Positions 8,335 to 15,132 of a stretch of 64,000 nt of DNA are shown here, piece after piece. The notes beneath the pieces were generated by a model that ran no database searches, was not told where the DNA came from, and worked only from the letters and a program-made list of their open reading frames with translations. Position 1 is the first letter of the stretch; each line of letters opens with the position of its first letter. The position numbers and the translations under genes were made by a program. The stretch is from positions 1-64,000 of the forward strand of contig DATHDG010000034.1 of assembly GCA_035319125.1 (NCBI GenBank), written 5' to 3'. Source of the stretch: Fen-1308 sp035319125. GTDB taxonomy: Bacteria > Nitrospirota > Thermodesulfovibrionia > Thermodesulfovibrionales > Dissulfurispiraceae.

Positions 8335-8376
8335 AGCCCCCGGTCTGCCCAATGCAAACGCAGAAGCCGGGGGTGC
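8335..8376 (-). terminator. Hairpin between oxidase structural and assembly genes
   Basis: Arms CCCCCGG (8337..8343) and CCGGGGG (8367..8373) form a GC-rich stem on the minus strand downstream of the 64-residue CcoP-like gene. It is followed by a short T-rich stretch (TGTCTTTTAA). It may be an attenuating terminator giving more structural than accessory transcript, or a stabilising 3' end. The short T-tract makes full termination uncertain. Confidence 0.5.
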
Positions 8377-8386
8377 TATCCTTGAT

Positions 8387-8581
8387 CTATTTCTTTATCG
8401 ACTCCTCATAAGCCTTAGCCTGTGTCCATCCGGTAAAGGATGGCGAATAGGCAGCTACATAATAAATTCCCCAAATAATCAGACCCCATAGCAAAATAAG
8501 CCAGCCTCTGGGAATTTTTCTAGCAGCATCTATTTCCTCTTCGACCTGAAACTCCTTTAAATTATCGATATCTTCCGCCAT
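8387..8581 (-). CDS. Stand-alone CcoP N-terminal membrane domain
   Basis: The 64-residue protein matches only the N-terminal FixP/CcoP domain: an acidic start, then IPRGWLILLWGLIIWGIYY (one helix), then SPSFTGWTQAKAYEE. Normal CcoP proteins carry two haem domains after this helix; here the gene simply ends with a stop codon and no frameshifted remnant follows. A CcoP-like cytochrome domain is instead fused to the end of the upstream CcoO protein, 10 bp away. The two products together could rebuild a CcoP-like subunit. Confidence 0.78.
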   Translation of the reverse strand: MAEDIDNLKEFQVEEEIDAARKIPRGWLILLWGLIIWGIYYVAAYSPSFTGWTQAKAYEESIKK

Positions 8582-8591
8582 TTCAGCCTCC

Positions 8592-9857
8592 TCATTTTGA
8601 CTGAATCGATCTAATGTACGCTACAATAGACCAAATTTTATTCTTGTCCAGCTGACCATTATATCCCGGCATTCCGCCTTTGGCCTTTCTTCCTGCAAAG
8701 ACAGCACCTTCTGAAGTGCCTTTGTCTATAACGCTGAAATAGACATCATCCGGAACATCGCTCTTGTTATAGAGGAACTCACGATCGACAAGGCTCGGCC
8801 CGATATCGCCCTTTCCTTCAGCACCATGGCATGAAGCGCAATTATCCTTATAAAGGACCCTGCCGTCGGCAATAACTTTAGCATCAGACAAATTGATGCT
8901 GGTTGCTGCTGCCGGCGACTTCATTTCTATTCTAGCTTCAACGCGACGTGCGTCAACATCGGTACCACTGCCGGTAATGACTTCGGGTTTCTTCATTACA
9001 ATCCTGTCGTCAGAAATACCGGCGCTACGAAAGACTTCACGAACGGACTTAGCCCGATTCTTCGCAAGCTCTTCATTTGCAGCTGCGCTTCCAGTTTTAT
9101 CCGTATAACCTGAAATGACAACGCCTGCGCCTGCAGCCTGCTTCATATATTCAGCAAGCCCCGCAAGCCCTTTCTTTGCTTCTTCAGGCATATCATATTT
9201 CCCAACCGCGAAAAGGACTTTCACTGGTTCGGGGGTTACAGCAGCTGCGCTTTCGCCAGTAATAGGCTTTTTCGTAACGGCAGCTCCGATTACTTGCATG
9301 TAAGCAACAAGAGCATCCATTTCGGTCTTATTATTCAGATCTGCGATTTCCTGTGGAGTGTAAGGAAAATCGAGTGCTTTCATATGCGCCTCGACATCGG
9401 ACGGATCGAGTTTGTTGTCTTTAATCCAGCCATATTTCGGCATATTGGATTGTGCGAAAAACGCCTGCGGGTTTTCGAAATGCCTGTAATGCCACATGTC
9501 CGGATACTTCCCGCCTATCCTCGCCAGATCAGGCCCTGTTCTCTTCGATCCCCATAGGAAAGGATGATCATAAGCAAACTCTCCCGCCTTTGAATACTCA
9601 CCGTATCTCATAACCTCTGTCTTCAGCGGTCTGACTGTTTGCGTATGACAGTTGTTACAGCCCTCCCGCTGGTAAACATCCCTGCCGGCGAGCTGAAGTG
9701 CAGTATAAGGCTTAAGATTCTCAAGCTTCGGATGCATCTGTTCAGTCATCATAGGATAGAACATAGTAACTATCGTCCCAACCAGAATTGCAACTGTCGC
9801 CAGAAGAGCAAAAAGAATCGGACTATTATGGAGTTTTTTGTGGAATTCGCTAGCCAT
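8592..9857 (-). CDS. ccoO: CcoO - OmpA-like domain - cytochrome c fusion, cbb3 oxidase
   Basis: This 421-residue protein joins three modules. Residues 1-195 are CcoO: a membrane anchor (11-35), haem site CNNCH at 67-71, the TGPDLARIGGKY block and a distal-methionine motif SNMPKYGW near 139. Residues 213-313 are an OmpA C-terminal-type peptidoglycan-binding domain with GYTDKTG, NRAKSV and RRVEARI; the diaminopimelate-binding Asp and Arg positions are conserved (Asp252, Arg268). Residues 325-421 are a class I cytochrome c with CASCH at 340-344 and GGMPGY near 396, like a CcoP haem domain. ATG at 9857 is chosen because AAGGAGG lies five bases upstream; the frame opens ten codons earlier. It follows ccoN by 10 bp. 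Confidence 0.9.
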   Translation of the reverse strand: MASEFHKKLHNSPILFALLATVAILVGTIVTMFYPMMTEQMHPKLENLKPYTALQLAGRDVYQREGCNNCHTQTVRPLKTEVMRYGEYSKAGEFAYDHPFLWGSKRTGPDLARIGGKYPDMWHYRHFENPQAFFAQSNMPKYGWIKDNKLDPSDVEAHMKALDFPYTPQEIADLNNKTEMDALVAYMQVIGAAVTKKPITGESAAAVTPEPVKVLFAVGKYDMPEEAKKGLAGLAEYMKQAAGAGVVISGYTDKTGSAAANEELAKNRAKSVREVFRSAGISDDRIVMKKPEVITGSGTDVDARRVEARIEMKSPAAATSINLSDAKVIADGRVLYKDNCASCHGAEGKGDIGPSLVDREFLYNKSDVPDDVYFSVIDKGTSEGAVFAGRKAKGGMPGYNGQLDKNKIWSIVAYIRSIQSK

Positions 9858-9867
9858 GTCGTCCTCC

Positions 9868-11265
9868 TTATGTCCGAGCCGGTGCAAGGGACTTACCCTT
9901 GCGGATCGTCATATAAATGTTATAGATGAAAAAGAGCATCCCAACGGTGAAGATAAGTCCCGCAACAGTCCTCATCTGCCAGTAGGGATAATTCCTGACC
10001 AGTGTTTCCATAAATGTGTATTTGAGGCTGCCGTCCGGGTTTACAGCTTTCCAGAGCGCACCCTGCTGGATACCGGTAATCCACATTGTAATCGAAAACA
10101 TTAGCTGCCCGATAAGCACGAACCAAAAATGAGTATTGGCGATCTTTATGCTGTAGATTTCAGTGTTATATATTTTCGGAATCACGTAGTAAACAGAAGC
10201 TGCAACTGTCATTGTGACCCATCCCATGGTACCCATATGCACATGTCCAGGTACCCAGTCAGTATAATGGATCAACTGGCTGACAACTCTTAGTCCCTGC
10301 GTCGGCCCCTGAATCGTCTGAAGCCCATAAAACGTAATACCCAGTATGAAGAATTTTGTAAGGTAATTAGTTCTCATCTTCGTCCAGTCTTCGCCGACCG
10401 TATAATAGCCATTGACCACCGAGCCCCAGGATGGGGCAATCAGAAACATAGTGAAAGCGATGCCCAGAGTCTGAATCCAGTCGGGAAGCGGAGTGTATAC
10501 GAGATGATGCGCCCCAGTCCACAAATAGGCGAACACTAAAGACCAGAATGCAATTATTGATAATCTGTGACTGTAAATCGGGATGCCGGTGGATTTCGGC
10601 AGGAAATAATAAAACATTGCCAATATAGGCGTTGTGAATATGAAACCTACAGCATTATGGCCGTACCACCATTCCACATTTGCGCTGTTTACGCCTGCGA
10701 ATAGATGATAAGATTTAAAAAGACCGGCCGGAATTGAAAGATTGTTAACAATGTACAATACAGCGACAGCAATTACTGTTGCAATTAAATACCAAAGGGA
10801 AATATACATCTGCTCTTCTTTCCGCTTCAATATTGTGCCGAAAATGTTAATTGCAAACATGACCCATAAAATGACTACCACAATATCAAAAGGCCACTCG
10901 AGTTCCGCATATTCATTAGACTGGTTCATACCTAAGAATAGACTTAGCGCTGCCAATGTAATTGCAATGTTGAACAGGTAAAGATGATAGCGTGCAAGTC
11001 TAGGCAATAATAAGGGTCGCTTGGTCAATCTCATCACAATATAGTAAGCCAGTCCGAATATTGAACCGATGCCGAGCCCGAAAGCGAGCCCGTTTGTGTG
11101 CACTACCCTCAATCTTCCGAATGTGAAATACGGCGGGATGTTCCATGACGGGTTCCACATCTGGATTGATATCCAAAGACCTATCACGATGCCCACCACA
11201 CCCCAGAAAATCGAGGAGACGATAAAGCCCTTCACCGTTTGATTATCATATTGATAATCAGCCAT
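9868..11265 (-). CDS. ccoN: cbb3-type cytochrome c oxidase catalytic subunit CcoN
   Basis: The 465-residue protein has about 12 membrane helices and the haem-copper oxidase histidines in recognisable motifs: VHTNGLAFG near 58, YGHNAVGFIFT near 202, TGAHHLVYTPLPDW near 250, and GHVHMGTMGWVTM near 340. The last motif resembles that of C-type (cbb3) oxidases. It reduces oxygen at the haem b3-CuB site with high affinity. It is the first structural gene of the operon and lies 62 bp after the Rrf2 regulator, which is a plausible controller. Confidence 0.95.
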   Translation of the reverse strand: MADYQYDNQTVKGFIVSSIFWGVVGIVIGLWISIQMWNPSWNIPPYFTFGRLRVVHTNGLAFGLGIGSIFGLAYYIVMRLTKRPLLLPRLARYHLYLFNIAITLAALSLFLGMNQSNEYAELEWPFDIVVVILWVMFAINIFGTILKRKEEQMYISLWYLIATVIAVAVLYIVNNLSIPAGLFKSYHLFAGVNSANVEWWYGHNAVGFIFTTPILAMFYYFLPKSTGIPIYSHRLSIIAFWSLVFAYLWTGAHHLVYTPLPDWIQTLGIAFTMFLIAPSWGSVVNGYYTVGEDWTKMRTNYLTKFFILGITFYGLQTIQGPTQGLRVVSQLIHYTDWVPGHVHMGTMGWVTMTVAASVYYVIPKIYNTEIYSIKIANTHFWFVLIGQLMFSITMWITGIQQGALWKAVNPDGSLKYTFMETLVRNYPYWQMRTVAGLIFTVGMLFFIYNIYMTIRKGKSLAPART

Positions 11266-11292
11266 ATTCCGCCTCCACTAAAGAATTGCTGT

Positions 11293-11311
11293 AGGATCCC
11301 AAAGGGATCCT
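11293..11311 (-). promoter_or_regulatory. Perfect 8-bp inverted repeat upstream of ccoN
   Basis: AGGATCCC and GGGATCCT flank a 3-base centre between the Rrf2 gene and ccoN. On one side the arm extends to AATCAGGATCC, which repeats the AATCAGGA half-site seen at the Rrf2 promoter (11732..11756). No T-tract follows, so it is less likely to be a terminator. I read it as a candidate operator or an mRNA hairpin in the ccoN leader. Confidence 0.5.
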
Positions 11312-11326
11312 GATTGAATATTCATA

Positions 11327-11731
11327 CTAACGACACTGCCCACTCATATCCTCAAAATTTATTTTGCTTAAATAATCTTCAGTCATTTTTCTTAAATCTA
11401 ACCAAACAGGATGCACCACGCAAGTACAACTGAAATTACATGCCCTTTTGTCCACAGCACACCTATTCGAAGCAACTGGACCCTGCATGACTGAAATAAC
11501 ATCCAATAAACTTATGGCTTCAGGCTCCCTTGTTAATTTGAATCCCCCCTTAACACCCCTAAAAGATTCAAGCAATCCGGCACGATTCAGCTTTTGCACG
11601 ATTTTAGAAAGAAAACTCTTAGGGATTGCCATTTCCTGCGCTATCTCATCAACAACGGTCGGCAAATGCTTCTTCTTCGATAAATAGAGAAGACATCTTA
11701 TTGCATAATCTGTTTCTCGAGTTATTTCCAT
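11327..11731 (-). CDS. Rrf2-family transcriptional regulator with Fe-S cysteines
   Basis: The 134-residue protein starts with the Rrf2 winged helix (ETDYAIRCLLYLS, then IPKSFLSKIVQKLNRAGLL and the wing RGVKGGFKL). It has the cluster-binding residues of IscR-type members: Cys91, Cys98, Cys104 and His107, plus an extra Cys102. Such proteins sense iron-sulfur status, nitric oxide or redox state. It is the first gene upstream of ccoN, so control of the cbb3 oxidase operon is inferred. A perfect palindrome next to its own start codon suggests autoregulation. Confidence 0.88.
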   Translation of the reverse strand: MEITRETDYAIRCLLYLSKKKHLPTVVDEIAQEMAIPKSFLSKIVQKLNRAGLLESFRGVKGGFKLTREPEAISLLDVISVMQGPVASNRCAVDKRACNFSCTCVVHPVWLDLRKMTEDYLSKINFEDMSGQCR

Positions 11732-11756
11732 AATCAGGACTATTTTTATCCTGATT
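11732..11756 (-). promoter_or_regulatory. Candidate Rrf2 operator (8-9-8 palindrome)
   Basis: Perfect arms AATCAGGA (11732..11739) and TCCTGATT (11749..11756) flank a 9-base AT-rich centre. The palindrome lies between the -10 region and the ATG of the Rrf2 gene, covering the expected transcription start. A bound dimer would block transcription, as expected for an autorepressor. The same half-site recurs upstream of ccoN. Confidence 0.6.
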
Positions 11757-11757
11757 T

Positions 11758-11786
11758 AGATTAAGCAAATCTGAAAGGTTTGTCAA
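11758..11786 (-). promoter_or_regulatory. Promoter of the Rrf2-cco operon
   Basis: On the minus strand, a perfect -35 TTGACA (11786..11781) and a weaker -10 TAATCT (11763..11758) are spaced by exactly 17 bases. The -10 abuts the palindrome at 11732..11756. The promoter would drive the Rrf2 gene and, by read-through, the oxidase genes. Confidence 0.6.
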
Positions 11787-11830
11787 GAGACTTTTTTTGG
11801 CGCATTAGAATGGCTTTTTTGGCAAGAAAT

Positions 11831-11906
11831 TGGCTCCTGGGGAGGGACTCGAACCCCCGACCAAGTGGTTAACAGCCACCCGCTCTGCCAGCTGAGCTAC
11901 CCAGGA
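11831..11906 (-). tRNA. tRNA-Asn (GTT anticodon)
   Basis: On the minus strand the sequence folds as a standard tRNA: acceptor TCCTGGG/CCCAGGA, D-arm GCTCAGCTGGCAGAGC, anticodon loop CTGTTAA with GTT, and T-arm GGGGGTTCGAGTCCCTC. The discriminator is G and the CCA end is encoded (11833..11831). The GTT anticodon reads AAC/AAU (Asn). The gene stands alone upstream of the Rrf2 promoter. Confidence 0.97.
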
Positions 11907-11991
11907 AGCTTGATATTATCTCAAAAAATACCGGAGCTTGTCAATGAAAACAGGGCAAAATGCAGCATTGGCGCGTTACTGAGCTTAAATC

Positions 11992-12858
11992 CTACCCGCG
12001 CACAACCTCTCCGATTGCAGACCAGTCAAGATGGCTAAACCCCATTTGCATTGCCATTCGAAACATCTCGCGCACTTCAGCGGACACAGGCAGAGGCACG
12101 CCAACTTCATCTCCAATGCGCAGTGCGTATGTCATGTCCTTATGCATCCAGCGAAGAGCGAACAATGCGTCGTCATGCCTGCGCTCTATTATGTTTGGCG
12201 CTTTCATCTTTACTACCATGCTTGCCAGAACGCCTTCATTGACAGCCTGTAAAACCTTGTCCATATTAAGGCCGGATTTTTCAGCAAGCGCCATTCCTTC
12301 TCCCAGAGCAGCGATCTGGGCTGCGGCCATCATATTGTTTATCAATTTGAAGGTCGCGCCGGACGAAGGAGCCCCGAAGTGAATCTGGCTGCGGCTAAAG
12401 CTCTGAAGCACAGGTTGTATGGCCGCAAAGTCTCCAGATTCAGCGCCCACATATAGCTGAATAGTCCCGGCGGCTGCGGCTGGCTTACTGCCGGCCATCG
12501 GGCAGTCAGCGAATCTTAGGTTTTTATCTCGAGCAGCCACATAAAGCTCGCGCACCCATGCTAGTGAGAGCGTGCTGCATTCGACAACATAAGTTCCCGG
12601 CTTTGCGCCGGCAACTGCTCCATCCGGCCCCAACCATACTGCCTTGGATGCAGCGTCATCTCCAACAACGACTATTACAACTTCTGCGCTCGAAGCGGCA
12701 GCAGCAGGCGATTCCGCCCATTTTGCCCCTTGCGAAACCAGAACCGCGGCCTTCTCCTTTGTGCGATTATATACATGCAACTCGAAGCCGCCCTTGAGCA
12801 GATTTCCAGCTATCCCGGTTCCCATCGTTCCAAGACCTATCAATGCAATTCGTTTCAT
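11992..12858 (-). CDS. NAD(P)-dependent beta-hydroxyacid dehydrogenase
   Basis: This 288-residue protein belongs to the 3-hydroxyisobutyrate / tartronate-semialdehyde / succinic-semialdehyde reductase family. It has the N-terminal Rossmann motif GLGTMGTGIA, a substrate-loop motif DCPMAGSKPAAAAGT near 118 and the catalytic-lysine segment FKLINNMM near 170. The loop SKPAAAAGTIQLYVG is nearer to glyoxylate/succinic-semialdehyde reductase (GLYR)-like members than to classical 3-hydroxyisobutyrate dehydrogenase, but the substrate cannot be settled from sequence. It appears to be a single-gene unit downstream of neither tRNA nor ribosomal operon. Confidence 0.82.
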   Translation of the reverse strand: MKRIALIGLGTMGTGIAGNLLKGGFELHVYNRTKEKAAVLVSQGAKWAESPAAAASSAEVVIVVVGDDAASKAVWLGPDGAVAGAKPGTYVVECSTLSLAWVRELYVAARDKNLRFADCPMAGSKPAAAAGTIQLYVGAESGDFAAIQPVLQSFSRSQIHFGAPSSGATFKLINNMMAAAQIAALGEGMALAEKSGLNMDKVLQAVNEGVLASMVVKMKAPNIIERRHDDALFALRWMHKDMTYALRIGDEVGVPLPVSAEVREMFRMAMQMGFSHLDWSAIGEVVRG

Positions 12859-12960
12859 GGTTCCTCCCGATCGTACAGAGAACTTATAGAAATTATACTT
12901 TAAGTTTCTTCAAACCAAACCACTCCGCCATCCCTGATAAGGCATTTGTTTGCTTATAAC

Positions 12961-13141
12961 TATTTTAGCCAAAAAGTTCGGCCAAAAAGTTCGGATAGAA
13001 ACGCGCTGTCTGGGTTCTCACGGCCGCGCGAGCAGGCAAGGCAATTCCTCAACTGGAAGAAAATGATCATTTCGCGATCAAACTACCTTTTGCTGCACAA
13101 GGGTTAATTCAGCGCGCGAAAGCCGGACTTTTGGCTAAAAT
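12961..13141. repeat. 181-bp non-coding element bounded by imperfect inverted repeats
   Basis: The left arm ATTTTAGCCAAAAAGTTCGG (12962..12981) is matched in inverted orientation by the right arm at 13123..13141, with one gap and one mismatch. The left arm is followed by a second copy of its inner part, giving a tandem GCCAAAAAGTTCG pair. The interior has no credible gene but includes a 12-bp palindrome AAATGATCATTT. The structure resembles a small MITE-like element or remnant between the dehydrogenase and HNH genes. The remaining gap 12859..12960 shows nothing else. Confidence 0.5.
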
Positions 13142-13157
13142 TCGACATATTTTAGGA

Positions 13158-13445
13158 TCAAAGATTGGACATGTATTCTTCCCATTCTATGGGCAGCAGG
13201 TGCTTCTTTTTATTGTTGCATTCCTTGCAGGCTGTGACAATGTTGCTCTTGACCGATTTGCCGCCCCTGATAATCGGCACGATATGGTCCATGGTAAGCT
13301 CTTTCGGAGGGATTGAGGCGTTGCAGTAGTAACATCTTCCCCGGGAGCATTTTTTCTTCCACCAGGCACTTGCCCGGAGAATACGCGCCGCATTGCGCTC
13401 CCGTTTGGCTTCTTCGTCTGAAACTTCTGAAACGAATGACATCAC
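13158..13445 (-). CDS. HNH endonuclease family protein
   Basis: The 95-residue protein carries a complete HNH zinc-finger nuclease core: CYYCN near 38, TMDHIVPIIRGG near 51 with the catalytic DH, SNIVTACKECNNKK near 67 and a conserved P after it. Such small HNH proteins may be homing-like, phage packaging or housekeeping nucleases, and the substrate is unknown. Its ATG overlaps the upstream DUF507 gene by 4 bp, so it is the last gene of the rpsF operon rather than an independent insertion. Confidence 0.75.
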   Translation of the reverse strand: MMSFVSEVSDEEAKRERNAARILRASAWWKKKCSRGRCYYCNASIPPKELTMDHIVPIIRGGKSVKSNIVTACKECNNKKKHLLPIEWEEYMSNL

Positions 13446-13720
13446 TTCCGGCCTTTTCTTACTTCCTCCTCCTCATAAAATTTCTTGTAGAGAACCTCCC
13501 ACTCCGTACTACCCTCCACCAGCTTTCTTGAAAAAGAGAGGAGTTTCTTGGTCACGGCTTCGTCTATGTCTTCTCCGATCTTAAGCTCATTGGCTATTGT
13601 CTTTTTTATTTCACGCCGAACTTCGCTGTCATCGGCCTTGAGCGTGACCAGCCTGTTGTCGAGCAAACCCTTGAGCAGCATATGGGTAGTGTGGGTTATC
13701 TTATCGTCGGAGAGCATCAT
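13442..13720 (-). CDS. DUF507 family protein (second copy)
   Basis: The 92-residue, highly charged, all-helical protein matches DUF507: LSDDKITHTTHMLLKGL at the start, then a middle DSEVRREIKKTIANEL and an end VLYKKFYEEEE. Function is unknown. It overlaps the first DUF507 gene by 4 bp and resembles it in layout (two paralogues in tandem), suggesting they form a heterodimer or act together. Confidence 0.7.
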   Translation of the reverse strand: MMLSDDKITHTTHMLLKGLLDNRLVTLKADDSEVRREIKKTIANELKIGEDIDEAVTKKLLSFSRKLVEGSTEWEVLYKKFYEEEEVRKGRK

Positions 13721-13998
13721 AAGATGATGTTTCTTTCCTTCACGATCTTCTGCTTAGTCATATCAAAAAGCCTTCTATAATCGAGCCTGCCCTTTTCAAT
13801 CTCTGGCTCAAACTTCTTGAGTATCTGGCGAACTTCATCATTTAACCTGTCTTCCACCATCAACTCTTCGAGCAGAAGCCTTTCAGTTTCCAAGATCAGG
13901 GTCTCCAGCGGCACGGCAGATTCAACCAGTTCCTTTTTCACAAGGTTCTCGGCTATCCTCCTTGCCATGGTCGGAACCCAGCTCTTCGGAATTCTCAT
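13717..13998 (-). CDS. DUF507 family protein (first copy)
   Basis: The 93-residue helical protein starts MRIPKSWVPTMARRIAENL and has the central EDRLNDEVRQILKKFE and C-terminal YRRLFDMTKQKIVKE blocks of DUF507. The gene begins two bases after rpsR and overlaps its paralogue by 4 bp. DUF507 has no known function; placement in a ribosomal/SSB operon suggests a role in growth or nucleic-acid metabolism, which is only inference. Confidence 0.72.
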   Translation of the reverse strand: MRIPKSWVPTMARRIAENLVKKELVESAVPLETLILETERLLLEELMVEDRLNDEVRQILKKFEPEIEKGRLDYRRLFDMTKQKIVKERNIIL

Positions 13999-13999
13999 C

Positions 14000-14224
14000 T
14001 TACCTTTCCATGAATGGGATTAGCGCGATGTTTCTCGCCCTTTTGACCGCTGTGGTCAACTCTCTCTGGTGAACAGAGCAGGTGCCGGTCACTTTCCTGG
14101 AAAGTATCTTGCCGCGCTCAGTCATATAACCGCGAAGGACCTTTGTATCCTTGTAATCGATAAACGCTATCTTGTCGGCGCAGAATCTGCAAAACTTCCT
14201 TCTTTGAAATCTCTTGGGCTGCAT
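14000..14224 (-). CDS. rpsR: 30S ribosomal protein S18
   Basis: This 74-residue basic protein has the S18 pattern RRKFCRFCADKIAFIDYKD, then LRGYMTERGKILSRKVTG and HQRELTTAVKRARNIALIPF. S18 binds the 30S platform together with S6. The cysteine pair CRFC marks the zinc-binding (C+) version of S18. It lies in the conserved rpsF-ssb-rpsR order, but the usual next gene rplI is absent. Confidence 0.97.
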   Translation of the reverse strand: MQPKRFQRRKFCRFCADKIAFIDYKDTKVLRGYMTERGKILSRKVTGTCSVHQRELTTAVKRARNIALIPFMER

Positions 14225-14251
14225 TATGTAATCTCCTCTGGGTTTATTGAT

Positions 14252-14644
14252 TTAAAATGGTTCAACATCTGAGATCTCGTCCGGCATGCCGACATCTGCA
14301 GACGTCGGTCCACCCTGCGATGAATCTTTCTTGGAAAGGAATCTGACAGTGTTGGCTATGATCTCCATCTTGCTCTTCTTTTGGCCTTCATACTCCCATC
14401 TCCGTTCACGCAGACGGCCTTCCACAAGCACGCTCCGGCCCTTACTGAGATATTGCCCGCAGGCCTCGGCCTGTTTGCCGAATATTACGGAGTCTATAAA
14501 GAGGGTTTCCTCCTTCCAGTCGTCGCCGGATTTGAATTTGGAATTAACGGCTATGGAGAGAGTGGCGACCGGCGTTCCTCCGGGCGTATATCTGACCTCT
14601 GGATCTTTGGTAAGATTGCCTATGAGGATGACGCGGTTAAACAT
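14252..14644 (-). CDS. ssb: Single-stranded DNA-binding protein
   Basis: The 130-residue protein has the OB-fold start MFNRVILIGNLTKDPEVRYT, the central AVNSKFKSGDDWKEET and GKQAEACGQYLSKGRSVLVEGRL. It ends in the acidic, hydrophobic tail ISDVEPF, related to the C-terminal DDDIPF that recruits repair and replication partners. The gene overlaps rpsF by one base. Confidence 0.95.
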   Translation of the reverse strand: MFNRVILIGNLTKDPEVRYTPGGTPVATLSIAVNSKFKSGDDWKEETLFIDSVIFGKQAEACGQYLSKGRSVLVEGRLRERRWEYEGQKKSKMEIIANTVRFLSKKDSSQGGPTSADVGMPDEISDVEPF

Positions 14645-15018
14645 TATACGCCCTCTTTACCTGCGCCGGCAGGAGCCTCTTCAGGCGCGGAAGGCAGCCC
14701 GCTGATTTCCTTGGGCAACGCAGCAATCTGTTTCTTGCCGAGCTTGACAACCATGAATTTAAGGATGGTGTCAAGGACTTTGAAATGTTCTTCAAGCTTT
14801 TTAATCGTGTCCGCAGACGCCTTATAGAGCAGAAAAACATAATTGCCCATTTTCTGCTTGTTCATTTCGTACGAGAGACGCCTTTTGCCCCAAATATCTA
14901 CCTTAAACACTTCGCCATTTGAGGTCTTGATAATGTCGGCGACCTTGTCCACCACGGCTTTGGCTTCCTCGTCGCTGAGTGAGGGGGAGAGAATTACAAC
15001 GGTTTCATAGAAATTCAT
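14644..15018 (-). CDS. rpsF: 30S ribosomal protein S6
   Basis: S6 (124 residues) begins MNFYETVVILSPSLSDEEAK and contains the family blocks DIWGKRRLSYEMNKQKMGNY and LEEHFKVLDTILKFMVV. It forms a dimer with S18 on the 30S subunit. The frame opens 16 codons earlier, but ATG at 15018 is chosen because GGAGG lies six bases upstream and the protein then starts as usual. An Ala/Pro/Glu-rich tail ends the protein. Confidence 0.95.
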   Translation of the reverse strand: MNFYETVVILSPSLSDEEAKAVVDKVADIIKTSNGEVFKVDIWGKRRLSYEMNKQKMGNYVFLLYKASADTIKKLEEHFKVLDTILKFMVVKLGKKQIAALPKEISGLPSAPEEAPAGAGKEGV

Positions 15019-15042
15019 CAACTGCCTCCACATGGATATAAA

Positions 15043-15064
15043 GCCCCTTCTCAAAGGAAAGGGC
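15043..15064 (-). promoter_or_regulatory. Hairpin in rpsF leader
   Basis: The transcribed leader before rpsF forms an 8-bp stem (GCCCTTTC with GAGAAGGGGC, one G-U) and a smaller upstream hairpin (CCGCT/AGCGG at 15073..15089). S6:S18 autoregulatory RNA structures occur in this position in many bacteria. I cannot confirm the conserved CCG-bulge motif, so this is only a candidate. Confidence 0.3.
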
Positions 15065-15102
15065 ATGGAGAACCGCTAACAAACAGCGGCAATCAACTTG
15101 TT

Positions 15103-15132
15103 TTTATACCATACTATTGAGTTCCAAATCAA
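15103..15132 (-). promoter_or_regulatory. Promoter of the rpsF operon
   Basis: The minus strand shows -35 TTGATT (15132..15127), an 18-base spacer and -10 TATAAA (15108..15103) preceded by TGG, an extended -10. It lies in the gap between the NtrC-like gene and rpsF and would give a leader of about 75 nt. Confidence 0.55.

Noticed and set aside
8335..8376. The hairpin as a strong terminator ending the oxidase operon
   Set aside because: The downstream T-tract is short and the assembly genes follow in the same direction without a clear new promoter, so attenuation is as likely; it is listed with moderate confidence.
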